A stretch of 60,774 nucleotides of DNA from an uncultured Alphaproteobacteria bacterium (GTDB lineage Bacteria > Pseudomonadota > Alphaproteobacteria > Rhodobacterales > Rhodobacteraceae), in assembly GCA_902574225.1 (NCBI GenBank), contig CACGMO010000014.1, forward strand, positions 1-60,774, given 5' to 3'. The notes below the pieces were generated by a model, which had not been told where the DNA came from, did not search any database, and was given only the letters and a program-made list of their open reading frames with translations. Below, in pieces: positions 18,410 through 27,910 of the stretch. The position numbers were made by a program, and so were the translations under genes. Numbering within the stretch: the first letter of the stretch is position 1; each line of letters starts with the position of its first letter.

Positions 18410-19219
18410 ATGTTTAAGTTATTCGTGAGAAAATTTTTAGGCGGATGGTCTCTTAAAAAAAGGCCCAAAGATTTGGGTGTGAACAAAACGATAGAGCCAT
18501 CGGACAAGCACATTGTACAAAAAGAAAGATCTTTTAATCTACATAATCAAAGAGTTGATGACGTCGCTATACCAAAGGCAGATATTGTGGCCGCTCCTGA
18601 CAAGATCACTTTGTCGGAACTCACAAAAATATTTAGAGAATCAAACTTAACTAGGGTGCCTATTTTTAAAAGTACCCTGGATAATCCAATTGGTTTTGTG
18701 CATTTAAAAGATCTGGCTCTCAGAAATGGTTTTGGTAAGCAGAAAAAATTTAATATTAAAGATTTAATTAGACCTTTAATATATGTTCCTCCCTCGATGA
18801 CATTGGGAACTCTATTACAAAAAATGCAAGCTGAGCGAATTCATATGTCACTGGTTATTGACGAATATGGAGGGGTTGAGGGGCTGTTAACAATTGAAGA
18901 TCTGTTAGAGCAGATAGTTGGCGAGATCAATGATGAACATGAGCTTATAGAAGATCTTTTATGGAGCAGAGAAAAAGAAAACGTTTTCATAGTTAATGCT
19001 AGACTAAACTTAGAGGATTTTAAATCTCAGGCTGGTGTTGACTTAACAAAAAAAAGGAATGGTGAAGAATATGATACGATTGGAGGCCTGGTATTTAATA
19101 TCACCAACCGAATACCTTCTCGAGGTGAAGTAGTAACAGATTCCTCAGGGAATGAATTTTCAGTATTAGAGGCAGACCCTCGAAGTATAAAAAGATTGAG
19201 GCTAAATTTAAGAAGTTGA
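18410..19219 (+). CDS. corC: CBS-pair/CorC_HlyC domain protein (CorC-like)
   Basis: Soluble 269-residue member of the CorC/TlyC group. Two CBS motifs (residues about 55-180) cover the RVDDVAIPKADI start and the VIDEYGGVEGLLTIEDLLEQIVGEI signature. A CorC_HlyC transporter-associated domain is at the C-terminus. There is no N-terminal DUF21 membrane domain. In E. coli the equivalent gene sits between ybeY and lnt and is linked to magnesium/cobalt efflux; haemolysin annotations of relatives are historical. The downstream lnt starts 3 nt after its stop. Confidence 0.88.
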   Translation: MFKLFVRKFLGGWSLKKRPKDLGVNKTIEPSDKHIVQKERSFNLHNQRVDDVAIPKADIVAAPDKITLSELTKIFRESNLTRVPIFKSTLDNPIGFVHLKDLALRNGFGKQKKFNIKDLIRPLIYVPPSMTLGTLLQKMQAERIHMSLVIDEYGGVEGLLTIEDLLEQIVGEINDEHELIEDLLWSREKENVFIVNARLNLEDFKSQAGVDLTKKRNGEEYDTIGGLVFNITNRIPSRGEVVTDSSGNEFSVLEADPRSIKRLRLNLRS

Positions 19220-19222
19220 TTT

Positions 19223-20752
19223 GTGATATCTAGGATAACAACACTTTCAAAGTCTGTTTTTTTAAGATTTTTTTTATTAGGCTTAGCATTAGCCTTTACA
19301 CAAGAACCATTTAACTTACCTTATTTTACATTTTTGGTTTTACCCCTAGCTTCCTTTTTTGTCATAAAATTTCTAAAAGCTCCTAAACAGTATTTATTAG
19401 GTGGGTTTGCTTTCGGTCTCGGTTATTTCGGTTTAACGTTCATTTGGATTGTTAAACCCTTCTTGGTTGATCCTCAAAAGAATATTTGGCTGGTGCCCTT
19501 TGCTTATCCTCTTTTTGTCTCATTACTTTCTCTTTTTTGGGCTCTTGCATTTTATATTTCTCACTATTTCATGCGGGATGAACAGCAAAACCGTGATAAA
19601 GTATTATGTTTGTCAATCGTTTTTGCAACAGCTGAGTTATTCCGATGTTATCTGTTTTCAGGGTTCCCATGGGCAATACTATCTTACGCTTGGTTAGATA
19701 CTCCAGTATCTGTATTTGTAACCTGGCTTGGACCATATATTTTTAATTCAATAATCATTATTACAGGCTTCAACTTATTCTATTCTTCACCAGTGACTAG
19801 TACCTTCAAAGCTATTTTTCTCTTTGCCGCGCTTTTGGGCTTACAGAATAAAATTTTAGATAGTGGCGTCAAAGAAGCTAATGAATATTTAACCGTAAGG
19901 TTGGTCCAACCTAATATCAAACAGAAAGATAAGTGGAAAAAGGAGAATGAATTAAATCATATGGAAATATTAATTGACTTGAGCAATGCAAGTCCCAAAC
20001 CTGATCTAATTGTATGGCCAGAAACTGCTGTTTACTGGCTTCCAGAAGAAAATCCGGAGAAACTAAAAGTTATAGCTGAACGGGTGAAATCTCCATTGAT
20101 ATTTGGAGCGTTACGGTTCAACAGAGACACAAAAAAATTATTTAATGCAATTTTCTTGATTGATAGGGAAGGAAAAATTCAAAGCACTTATGACAAAACA
20201 TTTTTGGTTCCGTTTGGAGAATATCTGCCTCTAGGGGGATTGCTGAAATACTTAAATATTTTTAATAACAGCTATCGTTCAGTTGACGGCTTTAGTAGCG
20301 GCACGGGCTTGAAGTTAATAAAGAACTCAGGGTTCCCAATACTTCTCCCACTTATTTGTTATGAAGCTCTATTTTCAAATGAAATTTTAGGAGTAGTTAA
20401 AGAGGCTCAGTGGATATTAAACATAACAAATGATGCTTGGTTTGGGAATGGGGGCGGTCCAAAACAACACTTAAAGATTGCAAGAATGAGAGCTCTGGAG
20501 AATAATATCCCACTCATAAGAGTTTCAAATAATGGTATTTCTGCCAAGATTTCAAATTATGGAAAAATTGAAAAACATATCGCATTAAATAAAAGAGAGT
20601 TTTTAGATGTTGAGCTTGGTTTGAACACCGAAAGAAAAAGTACACTTTACACAACTATTGGGAAAAACATCTCATCATATTTCCATTTAGTGCTTTTATT
20701 ACTTCCTATTTTATATTATTCAATATTAAGAAATTGGAAAAGGAGAAGATAA
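19223..20752 (+). CDS. lnt: Apolipoprotein N-acyltransferase Lnt
   Basis: Inner-membrane enzyme that adds the third acyl chain to the N-terminal cysteine of lipoproteins. Six or so N-terminal hydrophobic helices (residues 10-205) precede a periplasmic nitrilase domain. The catalytic triad is visible as Glu267 in WPETAVYW, Lys325 in [12 protein letters not shown] and Cys379 in LICYEALF. One C-terminal helix follows near residue 490. 509 residues is normal. The start is GUG at 19223. Its 3' end contains the AAGGAG Shine-Dalgarno for metK, which starts one base after its stop. Confidence 0.95.
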   Translation: MISRITTLSKSVFLRFFLLGLALAFTQEPFNLPYFTFLVLPLASFFVIKFLKAPKQYLLGGFAFGLGYFGLTFIWIVKPFLVDPQKNIWLVPFAYPLFVSLLSLFWALAFYISHYFMRDEQQNRDKVLCLSIVFATAELFRCYLFSGFPWAILSYAWLDTPVSVFVTWLGPYIFNSIIIITGFNLFYSSPVTSTFKAIFLFAALLGLQNKILDSGVKEANEYLTVRLVQPNIKQKDKWKKENELNHMEILIDLSNASPKPDLIVWPETAVYWLPEENPEKLKVIAERVKSPLIFGALRFNRDTKKLFNAIFLIDREGKIQSTYDKTFLVPFGEYLPLGGLLKYLNIFNNSYRSVDGFSSGTGLKLIKNSGFPILLPLICYEALFSNEILGVVKEAQWILNITNDAWFGNGGGPKQHLKIARMRALENNIPLIRVSNNGISAKISNYGKIEKHIALNKREFLDVELGLNTERKSTLYTTIGKNISSYFHLVLLLLPILYYSILRNWKRRR

Positions 20753-20753
20753 A

Positions 20754-21920
20754 GTGGCTAGAAAAGATTACCTTTTCACTTCTGAGTCGGTTTCAGAAGG
20801 GCATCCCGATAAAATATGTGATCGAATTTCTGATGCAGTTCTAGACTTCTGTTTGAATAAGGATAACTTCGCCAGGGTAGCATGTGAAACTTTCGCAACA
20901 ACTAACACCGTGGTAGTTGGAGGTGAAGTGGGGTTTCAGTCTGATTTTCATTCTCAGTCTCTTGCTTCTGAGATAAAGCCCCTTGTCGTTAATGTAGTAA
21001 AGGAGATTGGGTATGAGCAGGAAGGATTTCACTGGAATAACTTAAATGTATCAAATTTTATACACCAACAATCTAGTGATATTTCCCAAGGAGTTGATAA
21101 AGATGGAGCCGGTGATCAGGGTATAATGTTTGGGTATGCAGTCAATGAAACGGAGGATTTAATGCCCGCTCCAATTCAATACTCCCATTTAATTTTAAAA
21201 TCTTTAGCGGATGCTAGGCATAATAAGATGGCCACTAGTTTGGGACCAGACTCCAAATCTCAACTTACAGTTAAGTATGAAAATGGTAGGCCAATTAGCG
21301 TTGAGTCAATAGTTTTATCTACTCAGCACCTTGATCCATCACTTTCATCGCAGGATGTAAAAGAAATAGTAGAGCCATATATTTTGGAAGTAATCCCGGA
21401 TAAATGGATTTCTAAGAACACCATTTGGCATATAAATCCAACTGGAAAGTTTGTAATTGGAGGGCCAGATGGTGATGCAGGCTTGACGGGCAGAAAGATA
21501 ATTGTGGACACTTATGGCGGGGCAGCGCCTCATGGAGGAGGAGCATTTTCTGGCAAGGACCCAACTAAAGTGGATAGATCGGCAGCTTATATTTCCAGGT
21601 ATCTAGCTAAAAATATAGTTGCTGCTGGGCTTGCACCGAAGTGTCTTATTCAACTTTCTTATGCGATCGGGGTTCCAGAGCCACTATCAATTTACATAGA
21701 TACTTATGGCACGGCGACTAAATATGAAAAAAAATTAGAGGAAATATTGCCAAAAATAGTAGATTTGTCTCCAAAGGGTATAATTGAAAAATTAGGTTTG
21801 AGAAGACCTATTTATGAAAAAACTGCAGCCTATGGACATTTTGGAAGAACACCTGAAATTGATGGTGGTTTTTCCTGGGAAAAAACAGATCTTATAGATC
21901 TTTTGACAAAAAACCTTTAA
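20754..21920 (+). CDS. metK: S-adenosylmethionine synthetase MetK
   Basis: Makes S-adenosylmethionine from methionine and ATP. The family start [12 protein letters not shown] (ATP-binding His) is at residues 10-21, [12 protein letters not shown] is present, and [19 protein letters not shown] carries the P-loop-like active-site segment. 388 residues is typical. The start is GUG, with AAGGAG about 9 nt upstream inside lnt. With only one base between lnt and metK there is no leader for a SAM-responsive riboswitch. It supplies SAM for MiaB, TrmB and the other methyltransferases of the region. Confidence 0.97.
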   Translation: MARKDYLFTSESVSEGHPDKICDRISDAVLDFCLNKDNFARVACETFATTNTVVVGGEVGFQSDFHSQSLASEIKPLVVNVVKEIGYEQEGFHWNNLNVSNFIHQQSSDISQGVDKDGAGDQGIMFGYAVNETEDLMPAPIQYSHLILKSLADARHNKMATSLGPDSKSQLTVKYENGRPISVESIVLSTQHLDPSLSSQDVKEIVEPYILEVIPDKWISKNTIWHINPTGKFVIGGPDGDAGLTGRKIIVDTYGGAAPHGGGAFSGKDPTKVDRSAAYISRYLAKNIVAAGLAPKCLIQLSYAIGVPEPLSIYIDTYGTATKYEKKLEEILPKIVDLSPKGIIEKLGLRRPIYEKTAAYGHFGRTPEIDGGFSWEKTDLIDLLTKNL

Positions 21921-21933
21921 TCAGAGAAAGTCT

Positions 21934-22599
21934 TTGTCAGACTTAGATAACTATGCAAACCTCAGGCTGATAAAGACGTTTGGGCGGTTAAAGGGAAGAA
22001 CTCTTTCAAAAAACCAAAAATTAGGCTTGGCATTACATAAGCAAAAGTACAATTTCTTTTTAGAAACAGAGAAAAAAATTTGGCTTGAAGTTGGTTTTGG
22101 GAATGGACATCACCTAGTAGAGCTAGCAAAAAGAAACTATGATAAACTTATTATAGGAAGTGAAGTCTATGAAAATGGAGTTGCGACTGCATGTCTTTCA
22201 CTTTTTCAAAATAATATACAGAACGCAAAAGTTTTCCATGGAGACGTAAGAAACTTGTTGAACATATTTAAACATAAAACTGTTGAACGCTTTTACATAT
22301 TGTTCCCAGATCCTTGGACAAAAAAGAGGCATAAATCAAGAAGACTGCTCTCATTGCCCAACGTCGGATATTTTTCAAAAATTTTGAAATCAAAGGGTTA
22401 TATTTGTATAGCCACTGATGTGGAAGATTATTGCATAGAAATTGAAAATACTTTTTCAAATTTGGCTCAATTTAAAAGGATACATGTTTCACCCAAAGAG
22501 AAAAACTTAAAGTTTTTTTTAGATGTTAAAACAAAATATGAGCAGAAAGCAATTGGCAAAGGATTATCTCCTTCTTATCTTGTTTACAAAAAGGTCTAA
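21934..22599 (+). CDS. trmB: tRNA (guanine-N7)-methyltransferase TrmB
   Basis: Methylates N7 of G46 in the tRNA variable loop. Rossmann methyltransferase of 221 residues: EVGFGNGHH as motif I, GSEVYENGV for the ribose-binding acidic position, and the family-specific FPDPWTKKRHKSRR catalytic/tRNA-binding block. The start is UUG with a CAGAGAAAG segment 8 nt upstream. It follows metK after 13 nt, so donor synthesis and use are adjacent. Confidence 0.93.
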   Translation: MSDLDNYANLRLIKTFGRLKGRTLSKNQKLGLALHKQKYNFFLETEKKIWLEVGFGNGHHLVELAKRNYDKLIIGSEVYENGVATACLSLFQNNIQNAKVFHGDVRNLLNIFKHKTVERFYILFPDPWTKKRHKSRRLLSLPNVGYFSKILKSKGYICIATDVEDYCIEIENTFSNLAQFKRIHVSPKEKNLKFFLDVKTKYEQKAIGKGLSPSYLVYKKV

Positions 22600-22636
22600 C
22601 ACTGGTAACAGTCAGAGAAATTTGAGTTATAAGCCA

Positions 22637-23956
22637 ATGATAACCGTACACAGATCCAAAGCACTGTCTGGACATATTTCAATACCGGGTGACAAATCAA
22701 TATCACATAGGGCTATCATTTTTGGTTCTCTTTGTGTTGGGAAGACAACAATAAGGGGACTTCTAGAGTCTAAGGACGTTCAAAGAACCATTGAAGCTGT
22801 AAGACAGCTAGGGGCAAAGGTTGAAAAAAAAAATGAAAAATGGGAAGTTCTAGGTTTTGGGGTAGGGGGCTTTTCGAGTCCTGAAAATGTAATTGATTGT
22901 GGGAACTCAGGCACAACATGCAGATTGCTTATGGGAGCTATTTCGACAACTCCTATATCAGCAGTATTTGTTGGTGATAAGAGTTTATCTCAAAGGCCCA
23001 TGGATAGAATAATAGAGCCCTTAAGTGAAATAGGTGTTAAATGCTCTGCGAGGGAAGGCTCTTTTTTACCAATAAGTCTAGAAGGGGTATCGAGAGCAAT
23101 GCCCAGTGAGCTTGAGGCAAAGATTGATTCTGCGCAGGTTAAATCGGCGGTATTGTTAGCGGGCCTTAATAGTCGTGGTACAACAAAATATGTCGAGAGA
23201 ACTTTGACGCGTGACCATACCGAAAGAATGTTATTGTTTTTTGGAGGCAAGATAAAGACCGAGAAAACCGAAAAAGGGTATGCTCATTACCTACAAGGAC
23301 TACAAGAACTTAAACCACAAGAAATTACTGTGCCTTCAGATCCATCATCTGCATCTTTTTTTATAGCTGCAGCTTTAATGGTAGAGGGCTCAGATATTAC
23401 GATAAAGAATATCTGTATGAACGAAACAAGAATAGGTTTTCTTAAGGTTATAAAAAAGATGGGAGCCAATATCGAAGTAAAAAACAAAAGTACCATGTGT
23501 GGCGAGCCTACAGCAGATTTAAGGGTAAAGTTCTCAAGGCTCAGGGGTGTTGAGGTGCCAAAAAATCTTGTCGCTTCAATGATTGATGAGTTTCCCATTT
23601 TAGCTGTATTGGCGTCTTTAGCGGAAGGTAAAACTGAAATGAAGGGGATAGAAGAGCTTAAAGTAAAAGAGAGCAACAGGATTTTTTCAATGTCCAAGGG
23701 CTTGAGGGAGTGTGGAGTTGAGGTATTTTTCGGAGATGACTATATGACTGTTGAGGGAATGAGGGAAGTAAGAGGAGGGCAGTTAATAAATACATTCAAC
23801 GATCATAGAATAGCAATGTCATTCATTTGCCTAGGCCAAGTAACCCAAAAACCTATTGAAATTAGTGAGTCCTTATCAATTGATACAAGCTTTCCTGGAT
23901 TCATTGAGAAGTTTAACGAAATTGGAGCAAACTTATCGACTCAAACGAACCAATAA
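22637..23956 (+). CDS. aroA: 3-phosphoshikimate 1-carboxyvinyltransferase (EPSP synthase)
   Basis: Condenses shikimate-3-phosphate with PEP in the shikimate pathway. Two-domain inside-out barrel; PGDKSISHRA with the substrate lysine lies near the N-terminus, then DCGNSGTTCRL, RTLTRDHTERM and the C-terminal FNDHRIAMSF. Class II-like features and about 439 residues are normal for alphaproteobacteria. I chose ATG 22637; UUG 22622 is possible, and the longer frame reaching into trmB is not family-like. Its last bases overlap the apparent start region of cmk, and GGAG at 23924 inside aroA probably serves that gene. Confidence 0.94.
   Translation: MITVHRSKALSGHISIPGDKSISHRAIIFGSLCVGKTTIRGLLESKDVQRTIEAVRQLGAKVEKKNEKWEVLGFGVGGFSSPENVIDCGNSGTTCRLLMGAISTTPISAVFVGDKSLSQRPMDRIIEPLSEIGVKCSAREGSFLPISLEGVSRAMPSELEAKIDSAQVKSAVLLAGLNSRGTTKYVERTLTRDHTERMLLFFGGKIKTEKTEKGYAHYLQGLQELKPQEITVPSDPSSASFFIAAALMVEGSDITIKNICMNETRIGFLKVIKKMGANIEVKNKSTMCGEPTADLRVKFSRLRGVEVPKNLVASMIDEFPILAVLASLAEGKTEMKGIEELKVKESNRIFSMSKGLRECGVEVFFGDDYMTVEGMREVRGGQLINTFNDHRIAMSFICLGQVTQKPIEISESLSIDTSFPGFIEKFNEIGANLSTQTNQ
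23924..23927 (+). promoter_or_regulatory. Shine-Dalgarno that decides an AUC start for cmk
   Basis: GGAG lies 7 nt before the in-frame AUC at 23935, inside the aroA coding sequence. No AUG, GUG or UUG occurs in the cmk frame between the stop at 23914-23916 and the GUG at 24064, so this spacing is the main reason for placing the cmk start at 23935. Confidence 0.45.
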
Positions 23957-24597
23957 TTATTGCAGTAGACGGTCTTTCAGCTTCAGGAAAAGGTACTATT
24001 GGAAAGATAATTGCTAAATATTTCAATCTCCCTTATCTCGATACGGGTCTTCTTTATCGTGCAGTGGCATACAAATTTTTAGAGTCAAAAATTAGTGTCT
24101 CAACTGATAATGCAATTCATGTTGCAAAAAATATAAAGCTCCAAGACCTCGATAATCCAGAGCTAAGGCTTGAGAGTTGTGGTAATTTGGCTAGTAAGCT
24201 TGCAGAAAGTGATAGAGTAAGAGAGGAACTAATTTTTTTTCAAAGAGATTTTCCTAAGAAAAAGGTTGGTGCTGTTTTAGATGGAAGGGATATAGGTAGT
24301 GTTATTTTCCCTGATGCTAAAATTAAGCTCTTTGTTACTGCAGATCTTGAAGTAAGAGCGCAGCGACGTCAAGAAGACTATAAAAAAATGGGACAACAGT
24401 ATTCCCTCAGAGATCTGACCGAGAAACTCAAGGAGAGAGATAAAAGAGACAAAAACCGAAAAGTCTCACCGTTGATTTGCATGCCAGATGCAATTGTTTT
24501 TGATAATTCGGAAATATCCTTTGAAAGATTGAATAAAGAAATTATTGAAATTGTGAAAAAAAAGTATAAAAGTCTAAATCTTGATACAAATATTTAG
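23935..24597 (+). CDS. cmk: Cytidylate kinase, with probable non-AUG (AUC) start
   Basis: Phosphorylates CMP and dCMP. The P-loop is GLSASGKGT (residues about 13-21 from 23935), then YLDTGLLYRAVAY, the catalytic Arg-rich LDGRDIGSVIFP and RAQRRQ lid. 220 residues fits. The full N-terminus including the P-loop is encoded, but the frame contains only AUC (23935), AUA (23953) and AUU (23956, 23959) as near-cognate starts; the first normal start, GUG 24064, lies after the P-loop and cannot give an active kinase. Either AUC is used with GGAG 7 nt upstream, or aroA and cmk are joined by a -1 frameshift (natural AroA-Cmk fusions exist), or there is an assembly error. Confidence 0.88.
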   Translation: MDSNEPIIIAVDGLSASGKGTIGKIIAKYFNLPYLDTGLLYRAVAYKFLESKISVSTDNAIHVAKNIKLQDLDNPELRLESCGNLASKLAESDRVREELIFFQRDFPKKKVGAVLDGRDIGSVIFPDAKIKLFVTADLEVRAQRRQEDYKKMGQQYSLRDLTEKLKERDKRDKNRKVSPLICMPDAIVFDNSEISFERLNKEIIEIVKKKYKSLNLDTNI

Positions 24598-24639
24598 AAA
24601 AAGAGTTAAACGACCTAGTCTTTTTTAAGGAGATAGTTA

Positions 24640-26331
24640 ATGGAAACAGCTAACAAATTGGCTGAATTTGAAGCTCTACTTGAGGAGAGTTTTGAGAGCG
24701 GGACACCGAAAGAAAATACCGTTGTAAATGGCACAATCATCGCTATTGAAGCGGGCCAGGCCATTATTGATATTGGCTATAAGATGGAAGGTCGCGTTGA
24801 TGTAAGAGAATTCTCAACTTCTGCAAGTAAAGATGGGGAATTAAAAATTGGTGATAAAGTAGAAGTCTACTTAGAACGCGTGGAAAATTCTAAGGGCGAG
24901 GCTGTTGTAAGCAGGGAAAAGGCTAGACGCGAAGAAGCCTGGGACAAATTAGAAAAGGCTGCAAAAACTGAGGAGAGGGTGGACGGTATAATTTTTGGCA
25001 AAGTAAAAGGTGGCTTTACAGTTGATTTAGACGGTGCAATTGCGTTTTTACCTGGAAGCCAAGTTGATGTTCGTCCCATAAAAGATACAAATCCTTTAAT
25101 GAACGTACCTCAACCATTTCAAGTTTTAAAAATGGATAGAAAAAGAGGGAACATAGTAGTATCTAGGCGAGCAGTATTAGAGGAATCTCGTGCAGAACAA
25201 AGAGCGGAGCTAGTAGGAAATTTAGCAGAAGGTAATACCGTTGAGGGTATAGTTAAAAACATAACGGACTATGGCGCTTTTGTAGATCTGGGAGGGTTAG
25301 ATGGTCTTCTTCATGTTACAGATATTGCATGGAAGAGAATTAATCATCCATCTGAGGTATTGAATCTAGGAGATTCTATTAAGGTCCAAATCATTAAAGT
25401 GAATAAAGAAACCAAAAGGATTAGTCTTGGAATGAAACAATTGGAGACAGATCCATGGGAGGATGTTGAAGGGAGATTCCCAATTGGATCAACCCAAAAG
25501 GGTATTGTAACGAATATAACAGATTATGGTGCCTTTGTTGAATTAGAATCGGGCGTGGAGGGTCTCGTACATGTATCGGAAATGTCTTGGACAAAGAAAA
25601 ATGTCCATCCAGGAAAGATACTGTCTACTAGTCAGGAAGTAGAGGTTATGGTTCTTGAACTCGATAAAGAGAAGAGGAGAGTTAGTTTAGGGCTTAAACA
25701 AATCCAAGGAAATCCTTGGCAAAATTTTGCCCAGACCAACACAATAGGAGCCATCCTTGAAGTTGAAATAAAGAATATAACTGAGTTTGGCTTATTTGTT
25801 GGTTTGGGCAATGATATAGACGGAATGATACATCTTTCAGATTTGGATTGGGAGAAATCAGGAGAAGAAGCACTCAAGGATCATAAAAAGGGGGACGTTA
25901 TAAAAGCGAAAGTGACCGATATAGATGTTGAAAAAGAACGAATTTCATTATCGATAAAGGCACTGGAGAGAGATCCTTTCGACGAGTTTTCAAAAACTAT
26001 TAAAAAAGGGAGCAACCTCACAGCAGTAGTATCAAAGGTGGATGAGGCAGGAATTGAAGTTGATTGTGATGGAGTCAAAGGTTTTATAAAGCGTTCCGAT
26101 CTATCAAGAGATAGGAATGAACAGAGGCCAGAAAGGTTTTCTGAAGGCGACAAAGTTGATGCAAAAGTAGTGAATTTGGATAAAGCTTCAAGAAAATTCA
26201 ATCTTTCAATAAAGGCATTAGAGTTAGCAGAAGAGAAAGAGGCCGTTGAACAGTACGGTTCTACAGATTCTGGCGCCTCTCTTGGCGATATCCTTGGTGC
26301 AGCGCTTAAAGATCAAGACCAAAAAAGTTAA
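24640..26331 (+). CDS. rpsA: 30S ribosomal protein S1
   Basis: Largest 30S protein; binds mRNA and helps initiation on weakly structured or poorly Shine-Dalgarno-equipped messages. 563 residues with six S1/OB repeats: the ITDYGAFVDLGGLDGLLHVTD type is clearest for repeat 3, with matching repeats at about residues 285, 370 and 460. The N-terminal two repeats are more diverged, as usual. AAGGAG precedes the ATG by 8 nt. It follows cmk by 42 nt (a common cmk-rpsA pairing), and sppA begins 3 nt after its stop. Confidence 0.97.
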   Translation: METANKLAEFEALLEESFESGTPKENTVVNGTIIAIEAGQAIIDIGYKMEGRVDVREFSTSASKDGELKIGDKVEVYLERVENSKGEAVVSREKARREEAWDKLEKAAKTEERVDGIIFGKVKGGFTVDLDGAIAFLPGSQVDVRPIKDTNPLMNVPQPFQVLKMDRKRGNIVVSRRAVLEESRAEQRAELVGNLAEGNTVEGIVKNITDYGAFVDLGGLDGLLHVTDIAWKRINHPSEVLNLGDSIKVQIIKVNKETKRISLGMKQLETDPWEDVEGRFPIGSTQKGIVTNITDYGAFVELESGVEGLVHVSEMSWTKKNVHPGKILSTSQEVEVMVLELDKEKRRVSLGLKQIQGNPWQNFAQTNTIGAILEVEIKNITEFGLFVGLGNDIDGMIHLSDLDWEKSGEEALKDHKKGDVIKAKVTDIDVEKERISLSIKALERDPFDEFSKTIKKGSNLTAVVSKVDEAGIEVDCDGVKGFIKRSDLSRDRNEQRPERFSEGDKVDAKVVNLDKASRKFNLSIKALELAEEKEAVEQYGSTDSGASLGDILGAALKDQDQKS

Positions 26332-26334
26332 GAG

Positions 26335-27243
26335 ATGTCCATCGAAGCAGAGGTTTTCGAGCAAGCAAAAAAAAGAGCGAGGAGAAAAGGTTTTTTATTT
26401 GCACTTCTTTTAGTCTTTTTGATTTTGATTACAGTCATAATTCTCAATAGTTTTTTAGAGTTTGAAAGAAAAGGCCCACATATAGCAAGGATAAAAATAG
26501 ACGGCCCGATTTTCGATGACATAAACTTGAATAGACTAATTTACGAGCTAGGGCTCAACCCAAATGTAAAGGCTTTGATTGTTCATATAAATAGCCCGGG
26601 TGGTTCAGTTGTTGGAGCAGAGTCAATATTTATAGCTTTGTCGGAGTTGAGTAGAGAAAAACCATCTGTTTCTGTACTGGGTGAAACAGCTACCTCAGGC
26701 GGATATTTAATAGCGGCAGCGACGGACAAAATAATCTCACGGTCAAATACCCTAACAGGGTCTATAGGAGTAATACTTCAATATCCAAATTTTTCGAAAC
26801 TTTTGAAGAATATTGGAATTGATGTAAATACGATTAGATCGTCGGATTTAAAGGCATCTATCAATTTATTTGAGCAACCAACGGCTAAAGCCATGGAGAA
26901 ACATCAACAAGTCATAGATGAGACCTTTTTGTGGTTCAAGGGGATAGTTGCTGAAAAAAGGAAACTATCAGATATTAATTTAGAGGAAGTATCGCAAGGG
27001 GGGGTCTTTACAGGTAGAAAAGCTAAAAAATTAGGTTTAGTTGATCTAATTGGAGGTGAGAGGGAAGCAATCAAATACTTAGAAGAAAAAGTGAATGCTA
27101 GAGGACTTCCGCTGGTTGATTGGACTTCTAGTACAGCGAGCTCTTCATTATTTGATCTGATTTTTAGAGAAAGTGATATTTCTAACATTGGAAAAAACTT
27201 TCTATCAAATAGTGGCTTCAGATTATATTCAATTCTTTTCTGA
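26335..27243 (+). CDS. sppA: Signal peptide peptidase SppA (S49 family)
   Basis: Membrane-anchored serine protease that degrades cleaved signal peptides. One N-terminal transmembrane helix (residues about 20-43) is followed by a single S49 domain: INSPGGSVVGAE, the nucleophile Ser in TATSGGYLIAAA, and a catalytic Lys in the RSSDLKAS region. At 302 residues it is the short, 36-kDa type rather than the tandem E. coli form. It sits 3 nt after rpsA and 46 nt before ihfB. Confidence 0.93.
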   Translation: MSIEAEVFEQAKKRARRKGFLFALLLVFLILITVIILNSFLEFERKGPHIARIKIDGPIFDDINLNRLIYELGLNPNVKALIVHINSPGGSVVGAESIFIALSELSREKPSVSVLGETATSGGYLIAAATDKIISRSNTLTGSIGVILQYPNFSKLLKNIGIDVNTIRSSDLKASINLFEQPTAKAMEKHQQVIDETFLWFKGIVAEKRKLSDINLEEVSQGGVFTGRKAKKLGLVDLIGGEREAIKYLEEKVNARGLPLVDWTSSTASSSLFDLIFRESDISNIGKNFLSNSGFRLYSILF

Positions 27244-27252
27244 TCAATAATA

Positions 27253-27280
27253 TTTCTGTATACTAAAGAATGAGTATAAT
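27253..27280 (+). promoter_or_regulatory. Possible promoter for ihfB
   Basis: TTTCTG, 16-bp spacer, perfect TATAAT between sppA and ihfB. Initiation around 27287 would give an almost leaderless message, since the ATG is at 27290 and has no Shine-Dalgarno. Confidence 0.4.
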
Positions 27281-27289
27281 TGGTAGAAT

Positions 27290-27571
27290 ATGATAAAATC
27301 AGATTTGATAAAAAAGCTGGCAGAAGATAACCCTCACTTATACTACAGAGATGTAGAAAAAATTGTAGGCACTATTTTTGATGAAATCATAATTGCGTTA
27401 GAAAATGGAAACAGGGTAGAATTGCGAGGCTTTGGTGCATTTTCAACCAAAGATAGAAAAGCCAGAAGAGCAAGAAATCCAAAGACCGGGTCTGATGTAG
27501 ATGTAAATAAAAAAACAGTTCCTTTTTTTAAGTGTGGTAAGGGTCTAAGGCAGAAACTTAACGAAGCTTAA
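27290..27571 (+). CDS. ihfB: Integration host factor beta subunit
   Basis: DNA-bending HU/IHF-fold protein, 93 residues. The family signature covers [24 protein letters not shown], with the Pro of RNPKTG that intercalates into DNA. The start [17 protein letters not shown] is typical of the beta subunit. It partners an alpha subunit encoded elsewhere. A lapA-like gene begins 3 nt after its stop, continuing a run into trpF-trpB. Confidence 0.95.
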   Translation: MIKSDLIKKLAEDNPHLYYRDVEKIVGTIFDEIIIALENGNRVELRGFGAFSTKDRKARRARNPKTGSDVDVNKKTVPFFKCGKGLRQKLNEA

Positions 27572-27574
27572 TTT

Positions 27575-27907
27575 ATGAGGCTTTGGCGCTATATTTTTGG
27601 TATTTTTTCATTAATTTTATGCACTTTGTTCGCGTTAGCCAACGACGATATAGTAATGGTAAGCTTACCTAGCATACTGGGAACAATCTCTGGTAAAAGT
27701 ATATATTTACCAATTTATTTGCTTACTTCATTAGCAATATTTGTCGGAGTGATCATCGGAGTATTGATTGAATATTTGAGGAATTCCAAGTTACGAAAGG
27801 CATTTAATGAAAATAACAAGAAGCTTTTGAAGATTGAAAAAGAACTGCAGAAGAATAAAGAAAAGTTTTTAACAGAAGAGGAAAAGATATTTAACCTTTT
27901 AGATTAA
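27575..27907 (+). CDS. LapA-domain (DUF1049) membrane protein
   Basis: 110-residue protein with two predicted transmembrane helices (residues about 5-25 and 45-68) and a charged cytoplasmic coiled-coil-like tail rich in Lys and Glu, the LapA/DUF1049 architecture. In E. coli LapA belongs to a pathway that adjusts lipopolysaccharide synthesis; here the LapB partner is not adjacent, so function is only suggested. It sits 3 nt from both ihfB and trpF, an arrangement common in alphaproteobacteria. Confidence 0.8.
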   Translation: MRLWRYIFGIFSLILCTLFALANDDIVMVSLPSILGTISGKSIYLPIYLLTSLAIFVGVIIGVLIEYLRNSKLRKAFNENNKKLLKIEKELQKNKEKFLTEEEKIFNLLD

Positions 27908-27910
27908 TCG

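Noticed and set aside
24064-24597. cmk starting at the GUG at 24064
   Set aside because: That start would leave out the P-loop and the first strand, which are clearly encoded upstream in the same frame.
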